Shown: positions 1-5,963, numbered from the stretch's first letter. The stretch: DNA of 5,963 bases from Chloroflexota bacterium (GCA_015222355.1 JADFVC010000035.1:1-5963); one strand, 5' to 3'. Numbers and translations are program-made. The notes: generated by a model not told the origin, from the letters alone.

Positions 1-605
1 ACCCAGGCCTTGAGCTGCTCCTTGCTGGCGACGGTTCCGGTCGGGTTGTTCGGGAAGCAGAGGTAGATAACGTCGACCTTTTCACTCGGAAACTGCGGAG
101 CAAAGCCATTTTCCTCAGTGCAGGGCATGTAGACCAGGCCTTCGTAATAGCCCTGCTCATCCGCTTCGCCACTGCGACCAACCATGACGTTGGTATCGTT
201 GTAGACCGGGTAGACCGGGTCGCCGATAGCAACCTTGTTGCTCAGATCGAAAATGTCGAGGATGTTGGCACTGTCGCACTTGGAACCGTCGGAGATGAAG
301 ACCTCGGAGGTTTTCAGCTCGACACCGAGCGGTTGATATGCTTTGTCGATGATAATCTGTGACAGCCAGTCGTAACCCTGCTCCGGGCCGTAACCGTGGA
401 AACTTTCCTCCTTGGCCAGATCGTCAACCCCTTCGTGAAAAGCTTTCAGAACTGCCGGAACCAGCGGCTTGGTTACATCGCCGATTCCCAGCCGGATGAC
501 CTTGGCGTCCGGGTTGGCGGTGGTGAATTCTGTCACGCGGCGGCTGATTTCCGGAAACAGATAGCCTGCCTGCAGTTTCAGATAATTGTCGTTGATACGT
601 GCCAT
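1..605 (-). CDS. dapL: LL-diaminopimelate aminotransferase, N-terminal half (cut by left edge)
   Basis: This PLP enzyme moves the amino group of glutamate onto tetrahydrodipicolinate, giving LL-diaminopimelate in one step and replacing the DapD/DapC/DapE route. The start ATG is at 605, with AGGAG at 615-619 nine nt upstream. Reading leftwards gives 201 uninterrupted codons before the edge, about half of the family's roughly 410 residues. Family landmarks seen are the N-terminal [18 protein letters not shown] (39-45), HGYGPEQGY (70-78), [11 protein letters not shown] (105-115), [13 protein letters not shown] (129-141) and CFPNNPTGT (183-191). The last is typical of class I/II aminotransferases. 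The Schiff-base lysine would lie beyond the edge. dapB and dapA lie upstream on the same strand, which fits the pathway. A hairpin and a 251-nt gap separate it from them, so its expression may be partly independent. The identification is firm; only completeness is unknown. Confidence 0.96.
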   Translation of the reverse strand, partial: MARINDNYLKLQAGYLFPEISRRVTEFTTANPDAKVIRLGIGDVTKPLVPAVLKAFHEGVDDLAKEESFHGYGPEQGYDWLSQIIIDKAYQPLGVELKTSEVFISDGSKCDSANILDIFDLSNKVAIGDPVYPVYNDTNVMVGRSGEADEQGYYEGLVYMPCTEENGFAPQFPSEKVDVIYLCFPNNPTGTVASKEQLKAW

Positions 606-641
606 GCTGAATTTCTCCTGAAAAGAACGTCCAAATAGAGC

Positions 642-669
642 AAAAGGCGGTTTGTCGCCAAACCGCCTT
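642..669 (-). terminator. Hairpin with short T-tract in the dapL leader (terminator or attenuator)
   Basis: A perfect 10-bp inverted repeat, AAGGCGGTTT (644-653) and AAACCGCCTT (660-669), encloses a 6-nt loop. On the minus strand the stem ends in CCTTTTG (two of the four Ts in the stem), so it looks like an intrinsic terminator for leftward transcription; the plus strand has no T-tract. Only 38 nt separate it from the dapL start, leaving little room for a promoter between them. It may end dapA-dapB-entericidin transcription, or act as an attenuator that dapL transcripts must pass. The short T-tract makes its strength uncertain. Confidence 0.6.
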
Positions 670-686
670 ACGTGAATCCAGTGTCC

Positions 687-855
687 CGTGCAGTTAGTCG
701 TGGCTATGAGTTCTGAGACATTTTGGGTGCTGCCAAGGCGACGCCAACGCAGGCCTGGCCGCGTGTTAAGTCAAGTTGGTGCAAGGCGGGCAGCGCCGAA
801 AAGGGCCAGAATTAGAAGGCAGGATTGGCCGCACGGGGCAATAGGTTACTGCACG
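687..855. repeat. 169-bp segment bounded by 10-bp inverted repeats, containing a second inverted repeat
   Basis: CGTGCAGTTA (687-696) and TTACTGCACG (846-855) are inverted copies with one mismatch. They bound a segment filling most of the gap between the entericidin gene and dapL. Inside is a second imperfect inverted repeat: GTGCTGCC (727-734) faces GGCAGCGC (789-796) with one mismatch, and CCAAC (744-748) faces GTTGG (775-779). Between these paired parts lie two 9-nt unpaired stretches, each holding AAGGCG (735-740 and 783-788). No convincing target-site duplication flanks the segment, and no credible gene is seen in it. It could be a non-autonomous mobile repeat (MITE- or REP-like), a structured RNA or a processing site. 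The repeat arms are seen; their meaning is inferred. Confidence 0.4.
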
Positions 856-856
856 A

Positions 857-982
857 TCACTCGGCTTTTTCCTGGACCCATTCGCCGGCTTTTTCCACAT
901 CTTTGCCAAAGCCATGGAAGGTTTCACAGCCGGTAATAAACAGAACTGAAGTGATCAACAGCAGTGCCAGAATCCGTTTCAT
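857..982 (-). CDS. Small entericidin-family lipoprotein (41 aa)
   Basis: A 41-residue reading frame begins at ATG 982 and ends at TGA 859-857. The product starts MKRILALLLITSVLF, a basic N-terminus and hydrophobic stretch, followed by lipobox ITGC with Cys19 as the predicted lipidated residue. The mature part, CETFHGFGKDVEKAGEWVQ and a few more residues, matches the entericidin A/B pattern (C-x-T-x-x-G-x-G-x-D), as in E. coli EcnA/EcnB. Those are small membrane lipoproteins linked to stress and a toxin-antidote role; function here is not shown. A strong AGGAG (991-995) sits 8 nt upstream, directly after the dapB stop, and the intergenic gap is 16 nt. It should therefore be cotranscribed, and perhaps translationally coupled, with dapB. 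Its size makes it easy for gene callers to miss. Confidence 0.85.
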   Translation of the reverse strand: MKRILALLLITSVLFITGCETFHGFGKDVEKAGEWVQEKAE

Positions 983-990
983 TTTTTGAT

Positions 991-995
991 CTCCT
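991..995 (-). promoter_or_regulatory. Ribosome binding site of the entericidin-like gene
   Basis: AGGAG on the minus strand (CTCCT on plus) lies 8 nt before ATG 982 and 3 nt after the dapB stop. Its strength and spacing support the small reading frame as a real gene and fix its start. Confidence 0.75.
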
Positions 996-998
996 TTT

Positions 999-1799
999 CT
1001 ATTTCAATCCCAAAACATCCTGCATATCGTAAAGGCCCGGTTCCTTGCCATTTAACCACTGGCAGGCACGCGCTGCTCCGCGGGCAAACATGTCACGACT
1101 CATGGCACGATGGCTGATCTCGATCCGCTCACCCATGCCGATGAAGTAGACGGTGTGCTCGCCGACGATATCGCCGCCACGCACCGTCTGCATACCGATT
1201 TCTTCCTTGGTTCGTTCGCCGCACAGCCCTTCGCGGTGGTAATTGGCGACCCGGTTGTAATCACGGCCGAGAGCTTCGGCCACGACTTCACCCATACGCA
1301 CGGCGGTCCCGGACGGAGAATCCTTTTTCTTGTTATGGTGCAGTTCCACCACCTCAACATCGAAGCCGTCGCCGAGAATTTTGGCCGCTTCTTTGAGAAG
1401 CTTGAAGCAGGCGTTGACGCCAACGCTCATATTTGGCGCGAGGACGACCGGGACTTCTTCGGCATATTTTTCCACTTCAGCCCGTTGTTCAGGGGTGAAG
1501 CCGGTTGAGCCGCTGACCACCCTCTTGCCCAGTTCGGCGCAGACGTGCAGATTTTTCAGGGTGACGTCGGGGAAGGTGAAATCGATCAGCACATCGGCAT
1601 TGACCATGGTGGCCGCCAGATCATCACTGATCAGTATCCCCAGTTCACCGGCTCCGGCGACCAGCCCGGCATCCATGCCGATCTGCGGATGGCCGGGACG
1701 CTCGGTGGCACCGGTCAGTTCCAGCTCCTCGGCTTCCAGAACCGCGTGAATCAAGCGGCTGCCCATTCGGCCGGCAGCACCGACAATTGCAACTTTCAT
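999..1799 (-). CDS. dapB: 4-hydroxy-tetrahydrodipicolinate reductase
   Basis: This cytoplasmic enzyme reduces the DapA product to tetrahydrodipicolinate with NAD(P)H, the second committed step of diaminopimelate and lysine synthesis. The 266-residue product has the usual family length. An N-terminal Rossmann domain opens with VGAAGRMG (6-13), the dinucleotide-binding loop. SGSTGF (96-101) and APNMSVGVN (121-129) follow. The substrate-binding signature ELHHNKKKDSPSGTA (152-166) includes His154 and Lys158, which correspond to E. coli His159 and Lys163. The C-terminus returns to the nucleotide domain. ATG 1799 is preceded by AGGTGA (1807-1812) at 7 nt. It lies 36 nt after dapA and 16 nt before the entericidin-like gene, so the three look like one transcript. 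No frame damage or missing motif is seen. Confidence 0.97.
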   Translation of the reverse strand: MKVAIVGAAGRMGSRLIHAVLEAEELELTGATERPGHPQIGMDAGLVAGAGELGILISDDLAATMVNADVLIDFTFPDVTLKNLHVCAELGKRVVSGSTGFTPEQRAEVEKYAEEVPVVLAPNMSVGVNACFKLLKEAAKILGDGFDVEVVELHHNKKKDSPSGTAVRMGEVVAEALGRDYNRVANYHREGLCGERTKEEIGMQTVRGGDIVGEHTVYFIGMGERIEISHRAMSRDMFARGAARACQWLNGKEPGLYDMQDVLGLK

Positions 1800-1835
1800 A
1801 AATTTATCACCTGTGTTTTGAAGACTGTAGGGAGA

Positions 1836-2711
1836 TTAAATCAACCCATGTTTACGCAGTACCGCCTGCAGTTTTTCCAGGGTGGCTGCCTGCATGGCCA
1901 CCAATGGCAGGCGGACATCGGCCTGACACTTGCCCATCAGTGCGGCGGAGGTTTTCACCGGCGTCGGGTTGCTTTCGATGAACATCGCCTGGTGAACATC
2001 GAGCAGCTTCAGGTGCAGTTTGCGGGCATCATCCCAACGGCCCTGCTGGATCGCTTTGACCATCGTTTTGACCTGCTTCGGCATGATGTTGGCGGTGACC
2101 GAGATGACCCCCTTGGCGCCGCAGGCCATCAACGGCAGGGTGAGGAAATCATCGCCGGAGATCACGTCGATTTTGTCGCCGGCCCGGGCAATGATCTCGC
2201 TGGCTTGGGTCAGGTCGCCGGACGCTTCCTTGATAGCGACGATATTGTCAAACTCCGCCAGACGGATCGTCGTTGCGGCAGTCATGTTCATGCCGGTCCG
2301 GCTGGGAACATTATAGAGCACCTGCGGCAGGGCCACGCTTTCGGCAATCGCCTTATAGTGTTGATAAAGTCCTTCCTGAGACGGCTTGTTATAGTAAGGG
2401 GAGACCAGCAACAGGCCGTCGGTCCCCAGCTCTTTGGCATGCTGGGAGATGGCGATCGCCTCGGCCGTGGCGTTGGAACCGGTCCCGGCGATGACCGGGA
2501 TCCGTTTATTGACTTGTTCGATACAGGTTTTGATGACCCGATCATGCTCCTCGTAGCTGAGGGTTGCCGATTCACCGGTGGTTCCGCAGGGGACGATGGC
2601 GTCGGTGCCATTTTCAATCTGGAATTCGATCAGCTGGCGATAACTTTCCTCGTCAAAATTTCCTTCAGCAGTGAAGGGGGTAATGATGGCAACCATGGAT
2701 CCGTGAAACAT
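1836..2711 (-). CDS. dapA: 4-hydroxy-tetrahydrodipicolinate synthase
   Basis: This enzyme condenses pyruvate with aspartate semialdehyde, the entry step to diaminopimelate and lysine. The 291-residue TIM-barrel protein aligns with E. coli DapA without number shift over the active site: Thr44 and Thr45 in CGTTGES (42-48), Tyr107 in SPYYNKP (104-110), Tyr133 in LYNVPSRTG (132-140), Arg138, and the Schiff-base Lys161 in IKEASGD (160-166). In the allosteric lysine pocket His56, Asn80, Glu84 and Tyr106 match the lysine-inhibited E. coli enzyme, while position 53 is Tyr instead of His. Feedback inhibition by lysine is therefore inferred. The ATG at 2711 has AGGAG (2717-2721) 5 nt upstream. It heads a dapA-dapB-entericidin unit, after a probable terminator of the preceding operon. 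No frameshift is seen. Confidence 0.98.
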   Translation of the reverse strand: MFHGSMVAIITPFTAEGNFDEESYRQLIEFQIENGTDAIVPCGTTGESATLSYEEHDRVIKTCIEQVNKRIPVIAGTGSNATAEAIAISQHAKELGTDGLLLVSPYYNKPSQEGLYQHYKAIAESVALPQVLYNVPSRTGMNMTAATTIRLAEFDNIVAIKEASGDLTQASEIIARAGDKIDVISGDDFLTLPLMACGAKGVISVTANIMPKQVKTMVKAIQQGRWDDARKLHLKLLDVHQAMFIESNPTPVKTSAALMGKCQADVRLPLVAMQAATLEKLQAVLRKHGLI

Positions 2712-2760
2712 AATCTCTCCTCTGTTCGTAACCGGGTATTATCGGCAGGTTACATTGTTG

Positions 2761-2789
2761 CTTTTACCGTTGTCTCTCGTGAAGGTCAG
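2761..2789 (-). promoter_or_regulatory. Weak candidate sigma-70 promoter for the dapA unit
   Basis: On the minus strand, CTGACC (2784-2789) and TAAAAG (2761-2766) are separated by 17 nt. Each matches the -35 or -10 consensus at four of six positions. The site lies just downstream of the probable terminator and about 50 nt before the dapA start, where a promoter is expected. The match is poor, so this is only a candidate. Confidence 0.25.
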
Positions 2790-2793
2790 AGCA

Positions 2794-2818
2794 AATAAAA
2801 AGAGCCGTTGTCTACGGC
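2794..2818 (-). terminator. Intrinsic terminator after the argH-lipoprotein unit
   Basis: On the minus strand GCCGT pairs with ACGGC (2814-2818 and 2804-2808) around a 5-nt AGACA loop, followed by TCTTTTTATTT. It lies about 100 nt after the lipoprotein stop codon and before the dapA promoter region. It probably ends the argH-lipoprotein transcript. The stem is short, so some read-through is possible. Confidence 0.6.
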
Positions 2819-2919
2819 AGAATAAAAAGTATTGCTATCACAGCGCCGGGAGAAAGTAAAGATTCCGGGGGCTTTGACAGCGCAACCTTAACCTGTTTAT
2901 CAGGAGCTTGGAGGACTGG

Positions 2920-3678
2920 TTAAATCCCTGTCCGGGGAATAACCGCAAGCTCCTCGGTGGACAACCCCTCAACCTGTTGCTCGCCCCGTTTGATCAGGGC
3001 CCTGACCCGGTAATGGTAACGGCTGCCGTTTTGGAGACTGAAGTCCTCGAAACTGGTCTGCTGCACGGGCTTCGGGTTGATGGGATAGGGAGTCGCGCCG
3101 CCGGCGTCCTGTCTCCGGTAGACCTGGTAGCCGAGCAGAATGTCATCAGGGGACAGTGAGATGGCTTGCCACCTCAGTTTAACCGAACTGTCATGCGCTG
3201 CTGCGGTGAACTCTCCCGGAGCAGTCAGCGGTGCGGTGAAAATCTGTCGGAGGATGACCGGTCGACCGTTTTCTCCCGCAGCATTTCGCGGAACCAGCTT
3301 GTATTGGTAGCCGGTTCCGGCCTGCAGTTGTCGATCCCGAAGCAGGTAACGTGCGCCGACCCGCTGTGCCGGGTCGGGAAATTCCGGGTTGATGCTGTGC
3401 CGCAGGGTTGAGCGGTCAAGGCACTCGGGGCAGGTATCCCGGGGATCGAAGGTCATGCGATAGATATCAAGCATCGGCGGTTGTTTGATCCCGCTGCCAT
3501 CCATATTTTGCGTCGGCAGTTGCCAGCCCAGCAACAAGGTCTCCCCCTGTTGATGTAACTCCAGCGCTGTCGGGGCTCCGGGTCGCAGGGTTTCAAGGGG
3601 GCGTACCGGGCCTTTTTTCCCACAGGCGGCGAGGAGGATCAGGGTAAGGAGAAACAGGTATCTGATTCGCATAGTCAT
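2920..3678 (-). CDS. Predicted lipoprotein with LptM-like N-terminus and fibronectin-III-like domains
   Basis: The 252-residue product has a lipoprotein signal peptide: basic MTMRIRY, a hydrophobic core, then lipobox LAAC with Cys19. The mature start CGKKGP (19-24) matches the CGxKGP motif of the LptM (YifL)/LppL lipoproteins. Two beta-rich regions follow, about 34-150 and 152-248, with FN3-like spacing of Trp and Tyr (WQLP near 52; LRWQA and YQVYRR, then YHYRVRAL in the second). A CPEC pair sits at 83-86. No enzymatic motif is seen. An envelope location follows from the signal; no partner can be named. It begins 19 nt after argH, so they are likely cotranscribed. The start is uncertain: ATG 3678 and ATG 3672 are both possible and neither has a good Shine-Dalgarno, suggesting weak or coupled translation. 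Confidence 0.85.
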   Translation of the reverse strand: MTMRIRYLFLLTLILLAACGKKGPVRPLETLRPGAPTALELHQQGETLLLGWQLPTQNMDGSGIKQPPMLDIYRMTFDPRDTCPECLDRSTLRHSINPEFPDPAQRVGARYLLRDRQLQAGTGYQYKLVPRNAAGENGRPVILRQIFTAPLTAPGEFTAAAHDSSVKLRWQAISLSPDDILLGYQVYRRQDAGGATPYPINPKPVQQTSFEDFSLQNGSRYHYRVRALIKRGEQQVEGLSTEELAVIPRTGI

Positions 3679-3697
3679 ACCATTCGTTAAAGAGACG

Positions 3698-5065
3698 CTA
3701 TTTCTTCAGCCGCGCCAGTTCCCGCTCGACCGCTTCACGGGCAGTGCCGCCGGTGGCTTTACGGGCGTTGACCGAGGCTTCGAGGGTGACATAGTCGTAG
3801 ATGTCCTCTTCGATCAGGTCGGAGAACGCGCGAAATTCGTCGAGGCTCAATTCAGGGATATCTTTTCCGTTTTCAACGCAGTAGCGGACCGTCTTGCCGA
3901 CCACCTCATGGGCCTGGCGGAACGGCAGTCCCTTGCGGACGCAGTAGTCAGCGACGTCGGTGGCGGTGGAAAAACCGCGTGCCGCAGCGATGCGCATGTT
4001 GTCCCCCTTGACCTTCATCTCGGCGATCATCTCAGCAAAGATTTTCAAACTGCCCTTGACCGTGTCGAGGGTATCGAACAGCGGTTCCTTGTCCTCCTGC
4101 ATATCCTTGTTGTAGGCCAGCGGCAGCGATTTCATCAGGGTCAGCAGGGAGAACAGGTTGCCGTAGACCCGGCCGGTTTTGCCGCGTACCAGCTCCGGCA
4201 CGTCGGGGTTCTTCTTCTGCGGCATGATCGAGCTTCCGGTGCAGAAGGCATCGGTCAGTTCGATGAAGTTGAAATCGGCGCTTGACCAGAGGATCAGTTC
4301 TTCTGAAAGGCGCGACAGGTGCATCATCAAAATGCTGGCAAAGCTGCAGAACTCAATGGCGAAGTCGCGGTCGGAGACGCTGTCGAGGCTGTTGCGGGTT
4401 ACGCCGTCGAAACCGAGCTGCTCGGCGACCCACTCGCGGTCGATATTAAAGGTGGTTCCGGCCAGGGCTCCGGCGCCGAGCGGCAGCTGATTGAAACGGG
4501 CACGTAGATCCTGCAGGCGACTGATATCGCGGGCGATCATCTCCCGGTAGGCGAGCATGTGATGGCTGTAGAGCACCGGCTGGGCCGTCTGCAGGTGGGT
4601 GTAGCCGGGCATGATGACGTCGAGGTGCTCTTCCGCCTGCTTGATCAGCGAGGTTGCCAGCGCCGCCAGATAGTCGTGGATGGTATCGATCTCATCGCGC
4701 AGGTAGAGGCGGATGTCGACCGCCACCTGATCGTTACGGCTGCGGCCGGTGTGCAGTTTGCCGCCAACAGCGCCGATCCTCTCGATCAACCGGGCCTCGA
4801 TGTTCATGTGGATATCTTCCAGCTCGACCGAAAACTCAACCTTGCCCGCCTCGATATCCTTGAGGATGCCATCCAGCCCGGCAACAATCTGCTCTGCCTC
4901 TTTGACGGCGATGATCCCCTGTTTGCCAAGCATCCGTGCATGGGCTTTGGAGCCCTGAATATCATAGGCATAGAGGCGTTGGTCAAATTCGATCGAGGCG
5001 GTGAACTCTTCAACAAATTTATCCGTGGGTTGGGTGAATCGCCCGCCCCAGAGTTTTTTACTCAT
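3698..5065 (-). CDS. argH: Argininosuccinate lyase
   Basis: ArgH splits argininosuccinate into arginine and fumarate, the last step of arginine synthesis, as a cytoplasmic homotetramer. The 455-residue protein has normal length and is complete. It opens with KLWGGRF (4-10), carries [13 protein letters not shown] (102-114), then GYTHLQ (154-159) with Thr156 and His157. The fumarase/aspartase superfamily signature [11 protein letters not shown] is at 277-287. By comparison with duck delta-crystallin (Thr161, His162, Ser283, Lys289, Glu296) the catalytic serine is Ser278, with Lys284 and Glu291 also kept. ATG 5065 is preceded by CGGAG (5076-5080) at 10 nt. The gene upstream is 58 nt away on the same strand, and the lipoprotein gene follows after 19 nt. 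argG, a common upstream neighbour, is not in this position. Confidence 0.98.
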   Translation of the reverse strand: MSKKLWGGRFTQPTDKFVEEFTASIEFDQRLYAYDIQGSKAHARMLGKQGIIAVKEAEQIVAGLDGILKDIEAGKVEFSVELEDIHMNIEARLIERIGAVGGKLHTGRSRNDQVAVDIRLYLRDEIDTIHDYLAALATSLIKQAEEHLDVIMPGYTHLQTAQPVLYSHHMLAYREMIARDISRLQDLRARFNQLPLGAGALAGTTFNIDREWVAEQLGFDGVTRNSLDSVSDRDFAIEFCSFASILMMHLSRLSEELILWSSADFNFIELTDAFCTGSSIMPQKKNPDVPELVRGKTGRVYGNLFSLLTLMKSLPLAYNKDMQEDKEPLFDTLDTVKGSLKIFAEMIAEMKVKGDNMRIAAARGFSTATDVADYCVRKGLPFRQAHEVVGKTVRYCVENGKDIPELSLDEFRAFSDLIEEDIYDYVTLEASVNARKATGGTAREAVERELARLKK

Positions 5066-5123
5066 GATTCAGTTTCTCCGTATGGATCGGCTGCACAGTT
5101 CCTCGGCAGCGGTTGTTCAGTGA

Positions 5124-5963
5124 TCAGTCTGCCGATTTATCCTCCTCGATCCGTTGCCAACCGTTGTTGCTGGCCTTGAAGATCGCGTGCAATTTCAGGG
5201 GTGCACGGGTGGTACGGGGATCGAGTTCATGGAACATCGGCAAGTTAAAATAATAGAGCCGGGTTTTGCTGCCGAAGCGCAGGCGGCAAACTGGCAAGCC
5301 GTCAAAATTGTCGGTCTGATACTCCTCGCCATCTGTCATCGTTAACTTATGGCTCTTGTGAATAATAACGGCGGAATGACCAAAGCTCAATGCTTCACCA
5401 TTGAGTACGCCGCTGGTTTCCTCCGAGGTGTTGCAGAATACGGTTATGGTGTCCTTGACCCCTGGTGTATAGGCCAGGTACTCACCGTAAAAACCGTTGA
5501 TCACATCGCGGAATGCCGGATGTTCCGGTTTCGGGTTACATTCAAGGACCATTAACAGGTCGAGGCGCTGACGGCTGTGAAAAAACAGCTGGTTCGATTT
5601 TTCGATAATGATGTTGATATTTGACTGATAGAGATCGCGGTAAACATAGTCGAGGCAGATCAGCGGCATGAAGTTGAAGCAGTTTGGCTGGCAGCGAAAT
5701 AGAGGGAACACTTTGCCGCGGTAAAGGTCGTGCTGCGAATCGAGATGTTCCTCACCGACAAAAGGGTGGCTCTTGGCCTGAATGAAGATCCTGAGCCGAC
5801 CATCGGCTTCCTTGACTGCGGTGATCCCCCAGTTAGTCGGAATCTCGTCGATGTCGCCGGAGTCCAGGTCTTTGATAACGGAATCCAGTACTTCTGCGTT
5901 ATCGTCCGCGTAGCGCTCAAGAACTTCCCGGTATTTTGCCAGCGGGATGTGATCGACCCCGAA
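5124..5963 (-). CDS. Nitrilase-superfamily domain protein, C-terminal 279 residues (N-terminus beyond right edge)
   Basis: The frame is open from the right edge to TGA 5126-5124. A GTG at 5711 could start a shorter 195-residue protein, but continuous domain-like sequence upstream makes that unlikely. Counting from the first visible residue, FIQAKSHPF (60-68) followed by GEEH (70-73) resembles the nitrilase lysine motif (K-x-H-x-F...E), and MPLICLD (99-105) resembles the cysteine elbow (Lys64 and Cys103 as catalytic candidates). FCNTS (176-180) and FGHSAVI (194-200) resemble later nitrilase strands. The first glutamate of the Glu-Lys-Cys triad would lie near or beyond the edge. Such enzymes cleave or form amide or nitrile C-N bonds; the substrate is unknown. 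Overall sequence is divergent. It could be a lone hydrolase or the C-terminal domain of a larger protein, such as the reverse transcriptase-nitrilase DRT1/UG1 type. The right-hand sequence would decide this. Confidence 0.6.
   Translation of the reverse strand, partial: FGVDHIPLAKYREVLERYADDNAEVLDSVIKDLDSGDIDEIPTNWGITAVKEADGRLRIFIQAKSHPFVGEEHLDSQHDLYRGKVFPLFRCQPNCFNFMPLICLDYVYRDLYQSNINIIIEKSNQLFFHSRQRLDLLMVLECNPKPEHPAFRDVINGFYGEYLAYTPGVKDTITVFCNTSEETSGVLNGEALSFGHSAVIIHKSHKLTMTDGEEYQTDNFDGLPVCRLRFGSKTRLYYFNLPMFHELDPRTTRAPLKLHAIFKASNNGWQRIEEDKSAD

Noticed and set aside
670..790. Promoter for dapL upstream of the hairpin, for example TTGGCA or TTGACT on the minus strand
   Set aside because: The -35-like hexamers have no acceptable -10 box at 16-18 nt spacing, so no site was called.
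688..936. An 82-codon plus-strand frame across the gap before dapL
   Set aside because: It is arginine- and proline-rich without a domain, spans the inverted-repeat segment, and overlaps the better supported entericidin gene in antisense.
1545..2798. A 417-codon open frame on the plus strand
   Set aside because: It lies antisense to dapA and most of dapB, both with complete family motifs. Its sequence shows no recognisable domain and is a by-product of codon bias.
606..2919. Lysine riboswitch in front of dapA or dapL
   Set aside because: Neither leader is long enough or shows the multi-stem lysine aptamer core that I could recognise.
5103..5135. Inverted repeat TCGGCAG/CTGCCGA at the end of the nitrilase-like gene
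   Set aside because: A 7-bp stem with a 19-nt loop and no following T-tract on either strand does not support a terminator; it overlaps coding sequence and may be chance.
4559..5179. A 206-codon plus-strand frame
   Set aside because: It is antisense to argH and crosses its start and the end of the upstream gene; no domain or suitable ribosome binding site is evident.
1..5963. tRNA or rRNA genes, CRISPR arrays, insertion-sequence transposase
   Set aside because: No regularly spaced repeats, tRNA-like cloverleaf, rRNA sequence or transposase motifs were seen in the window.

Overview
The window reads almost entirely on the minus strand and holds lysine/diaminopimelate and arginine biosynthesis genes. 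Having DapA, DapB and an LL-diaminopimelate aminotransferase (DapL) together, with argH and a fibronectin-III-like lipoprotein beside them, resembles the argH–lipoprotein–lysA–dapA–dapB–dapL neighbourhood I remember from Geobacter and relatives. I therefore infer a Desulfuromonadales/Geobacterales-type (former Deltaproteobacteria) organism. This rests on gene content and remembered synteny, not on a search.

In transcription order (right to left) the window opens with the C-terminal 279 residues of a protein whose start lies beyond the right edge (5963-5124). It has a divergent nitrilase-superfamily (carbon-nitrogen hydrolase) domain. After 58 nt comes argH (5065-3698), then 19 nt later an LptM-like, FN3-like outer-membrane lipoprotein gene (3678-2920). 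A short hairpin with a T-rich tract (2794-2818) probably ends this unit.

A second unit begins after about 200 nt: dapA (2711-1836), dapB (1799-999) and a 41-codon entericidin-type lipoprotein gene (982-857) that is easily missed. A 251-nt gap follows. It holds a 169-bp segment bounded by near-perfect 10-bp inverted repeats (687-855) and a perfect 10-bp stem hairpin with a T-tract (642-669) lying only 38 nt before dapL. dapL (605 to the left edge) is cut off after 201 codons.

DapA, DapB and DapL act in sequence: aspartate semialdehyde plus pyruvate, to tetrahydrodipicolinate, to LL-diaminopimelate, feeding peptidoglycan and lysine synthesis. ArgH makes arginine from argininosuccinate. lysA, expected from remembered synteny between the lipoprotein gene and dapA, is absent here. 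The least ordinary parts are the nitrilase-like protein at the right edge, which could be the tail of a reverse transcriptase-nitrilase (DRT1/UG1-like) defence protein although no RT sequence is visible, and the structured gap before dapL.
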